Source: SIG603 sp964370405
Lineage (GTDB): Bacteria; Bacillota; Clostridia; Oscillospirales; Acutalibacteraceae
Direction: 5' to 3'
DNA length: 6,168 bases
Assembly: GCA_964370405.1 (NCBI GenBank)
Contig: CAYJJB010000099.1
Location: 1-6,168 of the forward strand
Shown: positions 1-5,906 of the stretch, one piece after another
Numbering within the stretch: position 1 is the stretch's first letter
How the letters are laid out: each line of letters starts with the position of its first letter
Made by a program: the position numbers and the translations under genes
Notes under the pieces: generated by a model
Databases searched by the model: none
Told to the model about the DNA's origin: nothing
Seen by the model: only the letters and a program-made list of their open reading frames with translations

Positions 1-6
1 AATAGT

Positions 7-12
7 AGGTGG
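7..12 (+). promoter_or_regulatory. Ribosome binding site that sets the start of the rRNA methyltransferase
   Basis: AGGTGG lies 5 nt before a TTG at 18-20. The in-frame GTG at 9 overlaps this motif and has no visible site of its own in the 8 bases upstream, which include two in-frame TAG stops at 3-8. The next gene starts in a very similar context (AGGAGG, then GTTTTG), which supports TTG at 18 as the true start. Confidence 0.6.
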
Positions 13-17
13 ATGTT

Positions 18-1136
18 TTGGCAGATTTTAAATTAATTACCCCTTGCCGTTTGGGTGTTGAGGGCTTGGTTTCAACAGACCTTAAAAATATGGGCATGGA
101 AAATGTTATGGCTGAAAATGGTAGAGTTTTATTTGACGGAGATGAAAGAGCGATAGCACGTGCGAATATTAATCTCAGATATTCAGAAAGGGTGCAAATT
201 CTAATTGGCGAATTTGTAGCAATGGATTTTGACGCACTTTTTGACGGAGTTAAAAACTTGCCATGGGAAAACTTTGTAGGCAGAAACGATGCGTTTCCTG
301 TAAAGGGAAGCTGTGTGTCAAGTCAGCTTGCAAGTGTTACAAATTGTCAGTCTATAATAAAAAAAGCGATAGTAGAGCGACTTAAATCAAAATATAATAT
401 CGAATGGTTTGAGGAAAACTCTACAACAAATCAAGTTCAGTTTTTAATTATGAAAGATAAAGTAAGTCTTATGATAGACACAAGCGGTGCAGGGCTTCAC
501 AAAAGAGGGTATAGAAGAAAGTCGACTGATGCTCCAATAAAAGAAACCCTTGCAGCTGCTATGGCAAATATCGCAAGACTTAGAAGTGATGGAACATTTT
601 ATGATCCATTTTGTGGCTCAGGCACTATGCTTATAGAGTCTTGCCTTTATGCGCTAAATATTGCACCGGGCATAAAGCGCTCTTTTTCGGCACAAAATTT
701 TAAATGGATAGATAAATCTATTTGGGAAGACGAAAGAATGCGTGCAAAAGATTTAATTAAAAAAAATACAGGCTTTACAGCAACTGGTTTTGACATTGAC
801 CCACATGCGGTAGCTCTAACATTAGAAAATGCGAAAAAAGCAGGTGTTGCAAAATGCGTGGATGCCATGGTGCGTGAGGTAAAAGATTTTGCTCCTTTAA
901 GTGAATTTGGCTGTGTTATATGCAATCCTCCATATGGTGAAAGACTGCTTGATGTAAAATCTGCACAAGAAATATACAAAACTTTGGGACAAGTTTTTGA
1001 AAGAAAAAGAGGTTGGGGATATACAATCATAAGCCCTGACGAGGATTTTGAAAAATGCTTTGGAAGAAAAGCTGATAAAAGAAGAAAACTTTATAACGGA
1101 ATGCTAAAATGCCAAGTTTTTCAGTATTTTAAATAG
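18..1136 (+). CDS. rlmL: THUMP-domain class I SAM-dependent rRNA methyltransferase (RlmL/YpsC family)
   Basis: Predicted cytoplasmic methyltransferase that moves a methyl group from S-adenosylmethionine to a guanine in 23S rRNA. The family (COG0116) includes the E. coli RlmL N-terminal half, which makes m2G2445, and B. subtilis YpsC. With the TTG start at 18 the protein has 372 residues, typical of the stand-alone Firmicute form. A ferredoxin-like plus THUMP region covers about residues 1-155, with LHKRGYR at 160-166 at the junction. The Rossmann methyltransferase domain follows: SAM-binding DPFCGSGT at 196-203, acidic FDIDP at 258-262, and catalytic NPPYG at 303-307, the (N/D)PPY motif of amino-group methylases. 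Homologues begin just before the equivalent of 'FKLITP', which fits the short start; GTG at 9 would add three residues. The lipid kinase gene follows after 12 bp, so the two are probably co-transcribed. The promoter lies outside the window. The family is certain; the exact target base is inferred. Confidence 0.93.
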   Translation: MADFKLITPCRLGVEGLVSTDLKNMGMENVMAENGRVLFDGDERAIARANINLRYSERVQILIGEFVAMDFDALFDGVKNLPWENFVGRNDAFPVKGSCVSSQLASVTNCQSIIKKAIVERLKSKYNIEWFEENSTTNQVQFLIMKDKVSLMIDTSGAGLHKRGYRRKSTDAPIKETLAAAMANIARLRSDGTFYDPFCGSGTMLIESCLYALNIAPGIKRSFSAQNFKWIDKSIWEDERMRAKDLIKKNTGFTATGFDIDPHAVALTLENAKKAGVAKCVDAMVREVKDFAPLSEFGCVICNPPYGERLLDVKSAQEIYKTLGQVFERKRGWGYTIISPDEDFEKCFGRKADKRRKLYNGMLKCQVFQYFK

Positions 1137-1140
1137 GAGG
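1135..1140 (+). promoter_or_regulatory. Ribosome binding site of the lipid kinase
   Basis: A perfect AGGAGG shares bases with the TAG stop of the upstream methyltransferase gene (1134-1136) and lies 8 nt before TTG at 1149. It fixes a non-ATG start and suggests translational coupling of the pair. Confidence 0.8.
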
Positions 1141-1148
1141 TAAGTGTT

Positions 1149-2060
1149 TTGCATTACATAATAATCTATAATCCAGTAGCAGGCATAAGTTCCATTGCTC
1201 AAAAGTGTTTGCAGGTATTAAAAAAATATTTTGAAGATAATGATTTAGAGTACACTTTGTATGAAAGTAAATACAAGGGTGATATTACTAGATATTGCAA
1301 AAGTATATGTGATGACAAAGCTCCTAAACGAATTTATGGTGTAGGTGGAGATGGAACTTTGCTTGAAATAGCAAGGGGAGTCTATGGGTATGAAAATGTT
1401 GAAATTGGAATTTTTCCAACAGGCAGTGGAAATGATTATGTGAGAAGTTTTGGAGAGTTTTCCAGGTTTTTGAATATTAAAGCTCAAATAAATGCTCAGT
1501 CTAAAGAGATGGATATTATGGACAGCGACGAAGGCTGTTCAATGAATGTATGCTCTGTAGGTTTTGATGCAAAAGTAGCTTACGAGATGGTTAAATATAA
1601 AAATAAGCCTTTTATAAGCGGTTCTATGTCATATGACTTAGCGGTTGCAAAGTGCTTTTTAGGAAAAGTTGGGGACGACCTTGATATAAAAATTGGACTT
1701 GAAAATGAAGAAGTTAAAATAAGCGGAAGGTTTTTATTTGCGCTTATGGCAAACGGAAAATATTATGGTGGGGGATATAACTGTGCACCGCATGCAAAGC
1801 TTGATGACGGCGTTTTAAATGTGATACTTATAAAAAAACCACCACTTTATAAAATACCGAAAATGGTAAAAATATATAAAAAAGGAGAGTACCTAAACTC
1901 TCCTGATTTTGAAAAATATTTATTTACTTATAATGCACATTCACTTGAAATTAGCAGTAAAAAAGATATATATGTTAATTGTGACGGTGAATGTGTAAAG
2001 GCAAAGTATGCCAAATTTTCTTTAAGTAAATATAAAATTAAATTTATTTTACCTGATTAA
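1149..2060 (+). CDS. Diacylglycerol kinase family lipid kinase (YegS/BmrU/DgkB-like)
   Basis: Predicted soluble or membrane-associated lipid kinase that phosphorylates diacylglycerol or a related lipid from ATP. In Gram-positives the DgkB branch recycles diacylglycerol released during lipoteichoic acid synthesis. The 303-residue length is normal. The N-terminal DAGK catalytic domain shows NPVAG at 8-12, the nucleotide-binding GGDGT at 66-70 and PTGSGND at 90-96. The C-terminal beta-sandwich lobe has ANGKYYGGG at 201-209, DDGVLNV at 219-225, and a late D-G-E at 279-281 that contains the Asp/Glu seen in DgkB-type active sites. No key motif is missing. The start is TTG: AGGAGG at 1135-1140, overlapping the stop of the preceding gene, is 8 nt upstream, and no ATG precedes the conserved NP motif. 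It sits 12 bp after the methyltransferase gene and ends 2 bp from the stop of convergent dtd. Whether it acts on diacylglycerol, another lipid or a sphingoid base cannot be told. Confidence 0.93.
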   Translation: MHYIIIYNPVAGISSIAQKCLQVLKKYFEDNDLEYTLYESKYKGDITRYCKSICDDKAPKRIYGVGGDGTLLEIARGVYGYENVEIGIFPTGSGNDYVRSFGEFSRFLNIKAQINAQSKEMDIMDSDEGCSMNVCSVGFDAKVAYEMVKYKNKPFISGSMSYDLAVAKCFLGKVGDDLDIKIGLENEEVKISGRFLFALMANGKYYGGGYNCAPHAKLDDGVLNVILIKKPPLYKIPKMVKIYKKGEYLNSPDFEKYLFTYNAHSLEISSKKDIYVNCDGECVKAKYAKFSLSKYKIKFILPD

Positions 2061-2065
2061 ATTTA
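2039..2065. terminator. Weak AU-only hairpin at the convergent lipid kinase/dtd junction
   Basis: TAAATTTA at 2039-2046 pairs with its complement at 2058-2065 across an 11 nt loop and spans both stop codons. On the plus side a T-rich stretch (2066-2080) follows, and on the minus side an AT-rich tail. With no G-C pair the stem would be unstable, so this is only a possible weak bidirectional terminator. No other candidate exists at this junction. Confidence 0.22.
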
Positions 2066-2518
2066 TGATTTGTTTTTTGTGTCTAATATTAATGTAATAG
2101 GTCCATTGTTTTTTGCATTGATATCCATATGAGCACCAAATTCGCCACACTTTACACGCTCTTTTGAAAGTCTTTCATAAAGGAGTTCTTTAAAATAGAT
2201 ATAAAGTTCGTTTGCACGGTCTTGCTTTGCTGCATTTTCAAATGATGGTCTCTTACCTTTTCTTAAGTCGGCTGATAGTGTGAAATTTGATATTAACAAA
2301 ATATTGCCGCCTATGTCATCAAGACCTAGGTTGAGTTTGTCGTTTTCGTCTGTGAAAATCCTCAAATCACATATTTTTTTTGCAAGTTGCTGTGCATCTT
2401 GCGTTTCGTCATCTTTCATAACGCCTAAAAACACAAGAAGACCCATGTCTATGCTTCTTTCCTCATTGTTATTAATAACTACACAAGCACTATCTACTCG
2501 TTGAATAACTGCCCTCAT
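2063..2518 (-). CDS. dtd: D-aminoacyl-tRNA deacylase
   Basis: Cytoplasmic proofreading enzyme that hydrolyses D-aminoacyl-tRNAs (and glycine mischarged on tRNA-Ala), freeing the tRNA. With the ATG at 2516-2518 the protein has 151 residues, close to the family norm of about 145-150, and begins MRAVIQRVDSA, the typical Dtd N terminus. AGGAG ends 7 nt before this ATG. A longer reading frame to 2608 would add 30 hydrophobic residues with no family counterpart and would overlap the neighbour's start, so I reject it. Two signatures mark the active site: a segment at 77-81 reading SNFTL where the family has SQFTL, and NNGPIT at 137-142, which holds the Gly-cisPro motif that excludes L-amino acids. 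LRKGKRPSF at 85-93 is also typical. The Gln-to-Asn change is the only oddity. The gene is alone on its strand, convergent with the lipid kinase and divergent from the epimerase. Confidence 0.95.
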   Translation of the reverse strand: MRAVIQRVDSACVVINNNEERSIDMGLLVFLGVMKDDETQDAQQLAKKICDLRIFTDENDKLNLGLDDIGGNILLISNFTLSADLRKGKRPSFENAAKQDRANELYIYFKELLYERLSKERVKCGEFGAHMDINAKNNGPITLILDTKNKS

Positions 2519-2525
2519 TATTTTT

Positions 2526-2530
2526 CTCCT
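2526..2530 (-). promoter_or_regulatory. Ribosome binding site that sets the dtd start
   Basis: AGGAG on the minus strand lies 7 nt upstream of the ATG at 2518. It decides in favour of the 151-residue Dtd over the longer open frame. Confidence 0.8.
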
Positions 2531-2550
2531 TAAGCTAAAATATGAAATTA

Positions 2551-2579
2551 ATTCTACCACAGTTATATTCTTTTGTATA
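2551..2579 (-). promoter_or_regulatory. Predicted sigma-A promoter of dtd
   Basis: Read on the minus strand: a -35-like TATACA (2574-2579), a 17 nt spacer, then an extended -10, TGG followed by TAGAAT (2551-2556). The -10 matches TATAAT at 5 of 6 positions and the -35 matches TTGACA at 4 of 6. The start point would be near 2544, about 25 nt before the coding region. I found no convincing plus-strand promoter for the epimerase in the same 88 bp gap. Confidence 0.5.
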
Positions 2580-2606
2580 TAAAAAAATAGAAAATGGAGT
2601 GTTATC

Positions 2607-3494
2607 ATGGAAATTTTACTTAAAAATAAAAATACAACTGCAAAAATTAGTACGATGGGTGCACAGCTTTGCTCTTTTAAAAGAGAAGATGGATTTGAAA
2701 TTTTATGGCAAGGTGACCCGAAATACTGGTCAGGTAGGGCACCTGTTTTATTTCCGATTATCGGCGCACTAAGAGGCGGTAAAACCGAAATTGAAGGCGA
2801 AATTTACAATATAGATAGACATGGTTTTGCAAGAAAAATGGAATTTGACGTTTTAAGTAAAAGCGAAACACATGTGGATTTATGTTTAAAATCAAGCGAT
2901 AAGACCAAAGAGTTTTATCCCTATGATTTTATTTTTACAGTGAGTTATTTGCTTTGCGATAAGGGAATAACCACAAAATTTTCAACCAAAAATACAGGTG
3001 ATAAAGAAATGTGCTTTTGTGTGGGTGGTCACCCAGCGTTTAATGTGCCACTTGCCAAAGGTGAAAAATTTGATGATTATGAATTAGTTTTTGAGTGTGA
3101 AGAAAATATAGATTGTCCACGCATTGACATGAATGAATGCCTGATTGATTTTAAAGAGTCTGCATTTAAACTGAAAAATAAGAAAGTAATTCCAGTTAAA
3201 CACAGTCTTTTTTATAGTGACGCCTTGGTATTTGAAAATTTAAAATCGAATTATGTTTCGATTGTAAGTAAAAAGAGTAATACATCGCTTACGATGGATA
3301 TTTCAAATTTTAAAATGCTTGGTGTCTGGTCTGCTCAAAACGATGCACCATTTGTAGCACTTGAACCTTGGGTAGGCTGTGCTACAACCACCGATGAATC
3401 AGACGAGTTTTCTAAAAAAAGGCATATGATTTTCCTAAATTCCAAACAAACAAAAGAGTTTGAGTTTACAGTATGCTATGATAGTTTAAACTGA
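2607..3494 (+). CDS. Aldose 1-epimerase family protein (LacX-like)
   Basis: Predicted cytoplasmic sugar mutarotase that interconverts alpha and beta anomers of an aldose or related sugar. The 295-residue protein is a single galactose-mutarotase-like beta-sandwich, as expected for the LacX subgroup. Expected catalytic positions are present: His72 in HGFARK, His142 in GGHPAFNVP (matching the general-acid His of GalM), and Glu253 in LEPW (matching the general-base Glu). PVLFPIIGAL at 46-55 is typical of the subgroup. The ATG at 2607 is preceded by GGAG at 2596-2599 with a 7 nt gap. No sugar transporter or kinase gene is adjacent, so the substrate is unknown; LacX proteins are generally uncharacterised in this respect. 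Its TGA overlaps the 3' end of convergent spo0A by 9 bp, so the two transcripts must be complementary at their ends unless each terminates inside the other gene. Confidence 0.92.
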   Translation: MEILLKNKNTTAKISTMGAQLCSFKREDGFEILWQGDPKYWSGRAPVLFPIIGALRGGKTEIEGEIYNIDRHGFARKMEFDVLSKSETHVDLCLKSSDKTKEFYPYDFIFTVSYLLCDKGITTKFSTKNTGDKEMCFCVGGHPAFNVPLAKGEKFDDYELVFECEENIDCPRIDMNECLIDFKESAFKLKNKKVIPVKHSLFYSDALVFENLKSNYVSIVSKKSNTSLTMDISNFKMLGVWSAQNDAPFVALEPWVGCATTTDESDEFSKKRHMIFLNSKQTKEFEFTVCYDSLN

Positions 3495-4250
3495 AATTTT
3501 AGCAGAGGCAAGCTCTAAAGATAGCTTGTCTGATATCATTGCGATGAATTCACTGTTTGTAGGTTTTCCTCGGGTATTATGTATTGTATAGCCGAAAAAT
3601 GAATTTAATACATCTACGTCGCCTCTGTCCCAAGCTACTTCTATGGCATGTCTAATTGCTCTTTCAACTCTTGAGCTTGTGGTGTTATATTCTTTTGCAA
3701 CGCTTGGATAAAGTTGCTTTGTAACCGCATTTATAATATCAGGTTCACGTATTGCCATTATTATGGAATCTCGTAAATAGTGGTAACCTTTAATATGCGC
3801 TGGAACGCCTATTTGATGTAAAATATTTGTGACTTGTACTCTCAAGCTTGGGGAGTTTGAGTTGTTTTGCACCGCTGAGCTTTTAGAATTATAAGATTTC
3901 ATGATTTTTTCCCCAATTTCAACTTTGTTAAATGGTGAGAGTATAAACATGTTAGCACCTGCGCTTAATACTTCTCTTTCAAGCATTGGTGTGGAATAGG
4001 ATGCAGTAACTACAAAAAAGGGTAGAGGATTTGTCTTTACAGAGGAAATAATGCTTATTGCATCAAGATTTGGCATGAACAAATCCATGATTACAATGTT
4101 TGGCTTAATTTGAGAAATTTTATCAAGAAGAACTTGACCGTTTTTTCTTACAAACTCTATTTCTGCTCCAAGTGAAGTTAGTTTTTCGATTGAATCGCGA
4201 CCCCATTCACCGTCTTCAGAACAAATAAGGATTTTAGATAAATTTTCCAT
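3486..4250 (-). CDS. spo0A: Sporulation master response regulator Spo0A
   Basis: DNA-binding response regulator that, when phosphorylated, starts endospore formation by binding 0A boxes. The 254-residue length is near the 267 of B. subtilis Spo0A. The receiver domain covers about residues 5-118: acidic pair Glu12/Asp13, phospho-acceptor Asp56 in IVIMDLFMP, and switch Thr82. The effector domain, about 137-254, is highly typical: IGVPAHIKGYHYLRDSI, then TTSSRVERAIRHAIEVAW (about 190-207) with the recognition helix, and KPTNSEFIAMISDKL near the end. One key residue is changed: the conserved receiver Lys of the 'KPF' turn is Ser105 (FILSPF), and I confirmed the TCA codon. The first loop (SEDGEWG) also differs from the usual ADDNRE. 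The ATG at 4250 has AGGAGG (4256-4261) 5 nt upstream. The gene appears monocistronic, convergent with the epimerase and divergent from the EAL gene; the common upstream partner spoIVB is absent. Two candidate promoters and an 0A box precede it. Confidence 0.97.
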   Translation of the reverse strand: MENLSKILICSEDGEWGRDSIEKLTSLGAEIEFVRKNGQVLLDKISQIKPNIVIMDLFMPNLDAISIISSVKTNPLPFFVVTASYSTPMLEREVLSAGANMFILSPFNKVEIGEKIMKSYNSKSSAVQNNSNSPSLRVQVTNILHQIGVPAHIKGYHYLRDSIIMAIREPDIINAVTKQLYPSVAKEYNTTSSRVERAIRHAIEVAWDRGDVDVLNSFFGYTIHNTRGKPTNSEFIAMISDKLSLELASAKISV

Positions 4251-4282
4251 TTGAACCTCCTAAAATATTTTAATGTGACCAA

Positions 4283-4311
4283 AGTTTACCATAGATTTTC
4301 AGTAATTTCAA
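4283..4311 (-). promoter_or_regulatory. Predicted proximal spo0A promoter
   Basis: On the minus strand: TTGAAA (4306-4311, 5 of 6 to the -35 consensus), a 17 nt spacer, then TAAACT (4283-4288, 4 of 6), preceded by TGG to give an extended -10. The start would be near 4276, leaving a leader of about 26 nt. It looks like a sigma-A site; I found no good sigma-H match (AGGA...GAAT) in the region. Confidence 0.45.
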
Positions 4312-4344
4312 GGGGGTTTGGTGTAAAATGATGAAAAAATTATT

Positions 4345-4351
4345 TGTCGAA
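4345..4351 (+). promoter_or_regulatory. 0A box (Spo0A binding site)
   Basis: TGTCGAA is an exact match to the known Spo0A box, with flanks giving TTTGTCGAAAA (4343-4353), the favoured extended form. It lies 95 bp upstream of the spo0A ATG and directly after the -10 of the distal spo0A promoter, a position expected to repress. It is about 150 bp from the EAL promoter. Direction of regulation is inferred. Confidence 0.7.
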
Positions 4352-4352
4352 A

Positions 4353-4380
4353 ATTGTACACTTTCACCTTGATTTATCAA
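4353..4380 (-). promoter_or_regulatory. Predicted distal spo0A promoter
   Basis: On the minus strand: TTGATA (4375-4380, 5 of 6), a 16 nt spacer, then TACAAT (4353-4358, 5 of 6). The start point would be near 4346, inside the 0A box, so bound Spo0A should block this promoter. Confidence 0.5.
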
Positions 4381-4498
4381 AAATTTAGAGGATTTATTGT
4401 ATTTTGAAACTTTGTGACTTATTAATATTTTATTCTGGAATTAATACTGGTGTAAGTTGTACGAACATCAAATATTTACAAAGTTAAGTAATTATATA

Positions 4499-4527
4499 TT
4501 GACTTTCCTTGTACAGTTTGTTACAAT
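4499..4527 (+). promoter_or_regulatory. Predicted sigma-A promoter of the EAL gene
   Basis: TTGACT (4499-4504, 5 of 6), a 17 nt spacer, then TACAAT (4522-4527, 5 of 6) with an upstream TG forming an extended -10. This is the best promoter in the window. The start would be near 4534, giving a leader of about 100 nt before the ATG at 4635. Confidence 0.65.
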
Positions 4528-4620
4528 TTTTTATGGGAATAAGGTTGTTTATATGATGATAAATGGCCTAAATTACAAACCTTAATATGAGTTAACTTTT
4601 GAAGTTTATTCATTTTTTAT

Positions 4621-4625
4621 GGAGG
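4621..4625 (+). promoter_or_regulatory. Ribosome binding site that sets the EAL gene start
   Basis: GGAGG ends 9 nt before ATG at 4635. It argues against the in-frame TTG at 4599, which has no ribosome binding site and would place this motif inside the coding region. Confidence 0.8.
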
Positions 4626-4634
4626 TTCAATTTA

Positions 4635-5885
4635 ATGAATGATAGTAGGTATATTGATTTATCTGATGTACATCCTGATTTTAATGTATTCAGGCTGGAA
4701 AAATTTAAACTTGATATTGAAAGACTTAAAATTAATAAAGTCTGTATGACAGAAATTGTAAATGCAGATATGATGATTGCCACTTTTGGTATAGATTCAT
4801 ATACTTTAGGTTGTAAGGAAGTTTTAACACAGGGGAGAAATGATATTAAGGCGATGGGCCTTAGCCACTGTGTGATTCATTATATGTATAATTATAAAAA
4901 CTTTATAGTTGCAGCAACACAAGACATGAGCGATAGCGATTTTGAAAAACTTATAAAGACTACTTATGAGCAGTATATGATATCAACCTCAAAAGAGGCA
5001 AAACTCAATGCACTTTCTCGTTTTGTAGTGGTGTATGGCAGTGATGATATAATTGATAGGGCAAATAGTGCATTTTATTTACATAGAAGTTCACAAAACA
5101 ATTTCATAGTTGCATCAAACGAAAGAGAACTGCTTAACACGAAGAACAAAGAAGAAGTAGAAGTTTTTGAACTTATTAATTATGCAATAAATGAAAATAA
5201 AATTATTCCATATTATCAAGGAATATATAATAATGCAACTGAAAAAATAGAAAAATATGAAGCCTTAATGCGAATAGAAGATAGTAGTGGCAAAGTTTAT
5301 CCACCAGGAATGTTCTTAGATGTCGCAAAGAAATTTAAATTATATCATACACTAAGTAAATTAATGATTGAAAAAGTTTTTTCTGATTTTGATGAGAAAG
5401 AAAGTGAAATTTGCATAAATATATCTTTGTTTGATATAGAAAGCAAAGAATTTTCGAGTTGGTTTATAGATAGAGTGAAGCACTTTAGTAATCCAAACAG
5501 ACTTACAATAGAATTTGTTGAAACTGAAAATTATAACACAGGTGAGAAATTATTTGACTTTTTGAATAATTTAAAAGAAATTGGATGTGAAATTGCAGTT
5601 GACGATTTTGGAGTAGGCTTTGCAAATTACACTTCAATTATCTCTCTTAAACCAAATATAATTAAAATTGATGGTCAAATTATAAAAAATTTGCCAACAA
5701 ACAATGACAGTAAAATAATTTTAGAGTCTATATGCTTTATGTCAAAACTGATAGGCGCAAAGACTGTAGCGGAGTTTGTAGAAAATGGTGAGATACAAGA
5801 GGTATTGCTTATTGAAAAAGTGGATTATTCGCAAGGGTACCATTTTGCAAAACCACAACCACTTTCAGAGCTTGATATAAATTAA
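4635..5885 (+). CDS. Degenerate GGDEF plus intact EAL-domain c-di-GMP phosphodiesterase
   Basis: Predicted soluble enzyme that hydrolyses cyclic di-GMP to pGpG. From the ATG at 4635 it has 416 residues, with no signal peptide or membrane segment. Residues about 30-170 resemble a GGDEF fold that has lost its signature: where GGDEF should be there is YNYKNF (about 85-90), and the closing part, SRFVVVYGSDD...DRANSAFYLHRSS (128-153), still follows the family pattern. It cannot be an active cyclase and may sense or dimerise. The EAL domain spans about 175-416 and keeps the expected metal and catalytic positions: Glu209 (EAL), Asn262, Glu293, Asp323/Asp324 (DDFG), Lys344, Glu380 and Glu383 (AEFVE) and Gln400 (QGYHF). 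I therefore expect real phosphodiesterase activity. The gene is divergent from spo0A and appears to be transcribed alone, ending before a hairpin. A link to sporulation control is inferred from position only. Confidence 0.9.
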   Translation: MNDSRYIDLSDVHPDFNVFRLEKFKLDIERLKINKVCMTEIVNADMMIATFGIDSYTLGCKEVLTQGRNDIKAMGLSHCVIHYMYNYKNFIVAATQDMSDSDFEKLIKTTYEQYMISTSKEAKLNALSRFVVVYGSDDIIDRANSAFYLHRSSQNNFIVASNERELLNTKNKEEVEVFELINYAINENKIIPYYQGIYNNATEKIEKYEALMRIEDSSGKVYPPGMFLDVAKKFKLYHTLSKLMIEKVFSDFDEKESEICINISLFDIESKEFSSWFIDRVKHFSNPNRLTIEFVETENYNTGEKLFDFLNNLKEIGCEIAVDDFGVGFANYTSIISLKPNIIKIDGQIIKNLPTNNDSKIILESICFMSKLIGAKTVAEFVENGEIQEVLLIEKVDYSQGYHFAKPQPLSELDIN

Positions 5886-5906
5886 TTTAATATATTGACA
5901 AAAATA

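Larger units (their letters stand above)
4251..4634. other. Divergent regulatory region between spo0A and the EAL gene
   Basis: This 384 bp non-coding stretch holds, from left to right: the spo0A ribosome binding site, a proximal and a distal spo0A promoter, a perfect 0A box, an 8 bp inverted repeat (AACTTTGT at 4408-4415 and its complement at 4478-4485), an extended -10 promoter for the EAL gene, a leader of about 100 nt, and the EAL ribosome binding site. TTGTAC occurs three times on the plus strand (4354, 4457, 4509). I see no open frame worth calling. Confidence 0.8.

Noticed and set aside
647..1030. Minus-strand frame of 127 codons inside the methyltransferase gene
   Set aside because: It is antisense to a clearly conserved coding region, has no family features, and reads as a shadow frame; the same applies to the shorter frames at 1245-1487, 2280-2504 and 2542-2772.
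2338..2348. 0A-box-like TTTGTCGTTTT inside dtd
   Set aside because: Only 5 of 7 core positions match and it is within coding sequence away from any promoter.
2519..2608. Extension of dtd by 30 codons upstream
   Set aside because: It would bypass a good ribosome binding site at 2526-2530, overlap the epimerase start, and add hydrophobic residues not found in Dtd proteins.
3507..3530. Hairpin (GGCAAGCT with AGCTTGTC) near the spo0A 3' end as a terminator for the epimerase
   Set aside because: No T-tract follows on either strand and the bases are inside the conserved spo0A C-terminal codons.
4383..4411. Sigma-H-like site (AGAGGATTT then GAAAC) on the plus strand
   Set aside because: The -10 is GAAAC instead of GAAT and the spacing is short, so the match is too weak to call.
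4534..4634. c-di-GMP riboswitch upstream of the EAL gene
   Set aside because: The conserved blocks of the known c-di-GMP riboswitch classes are not visible; only weak AU-rich stems are present.
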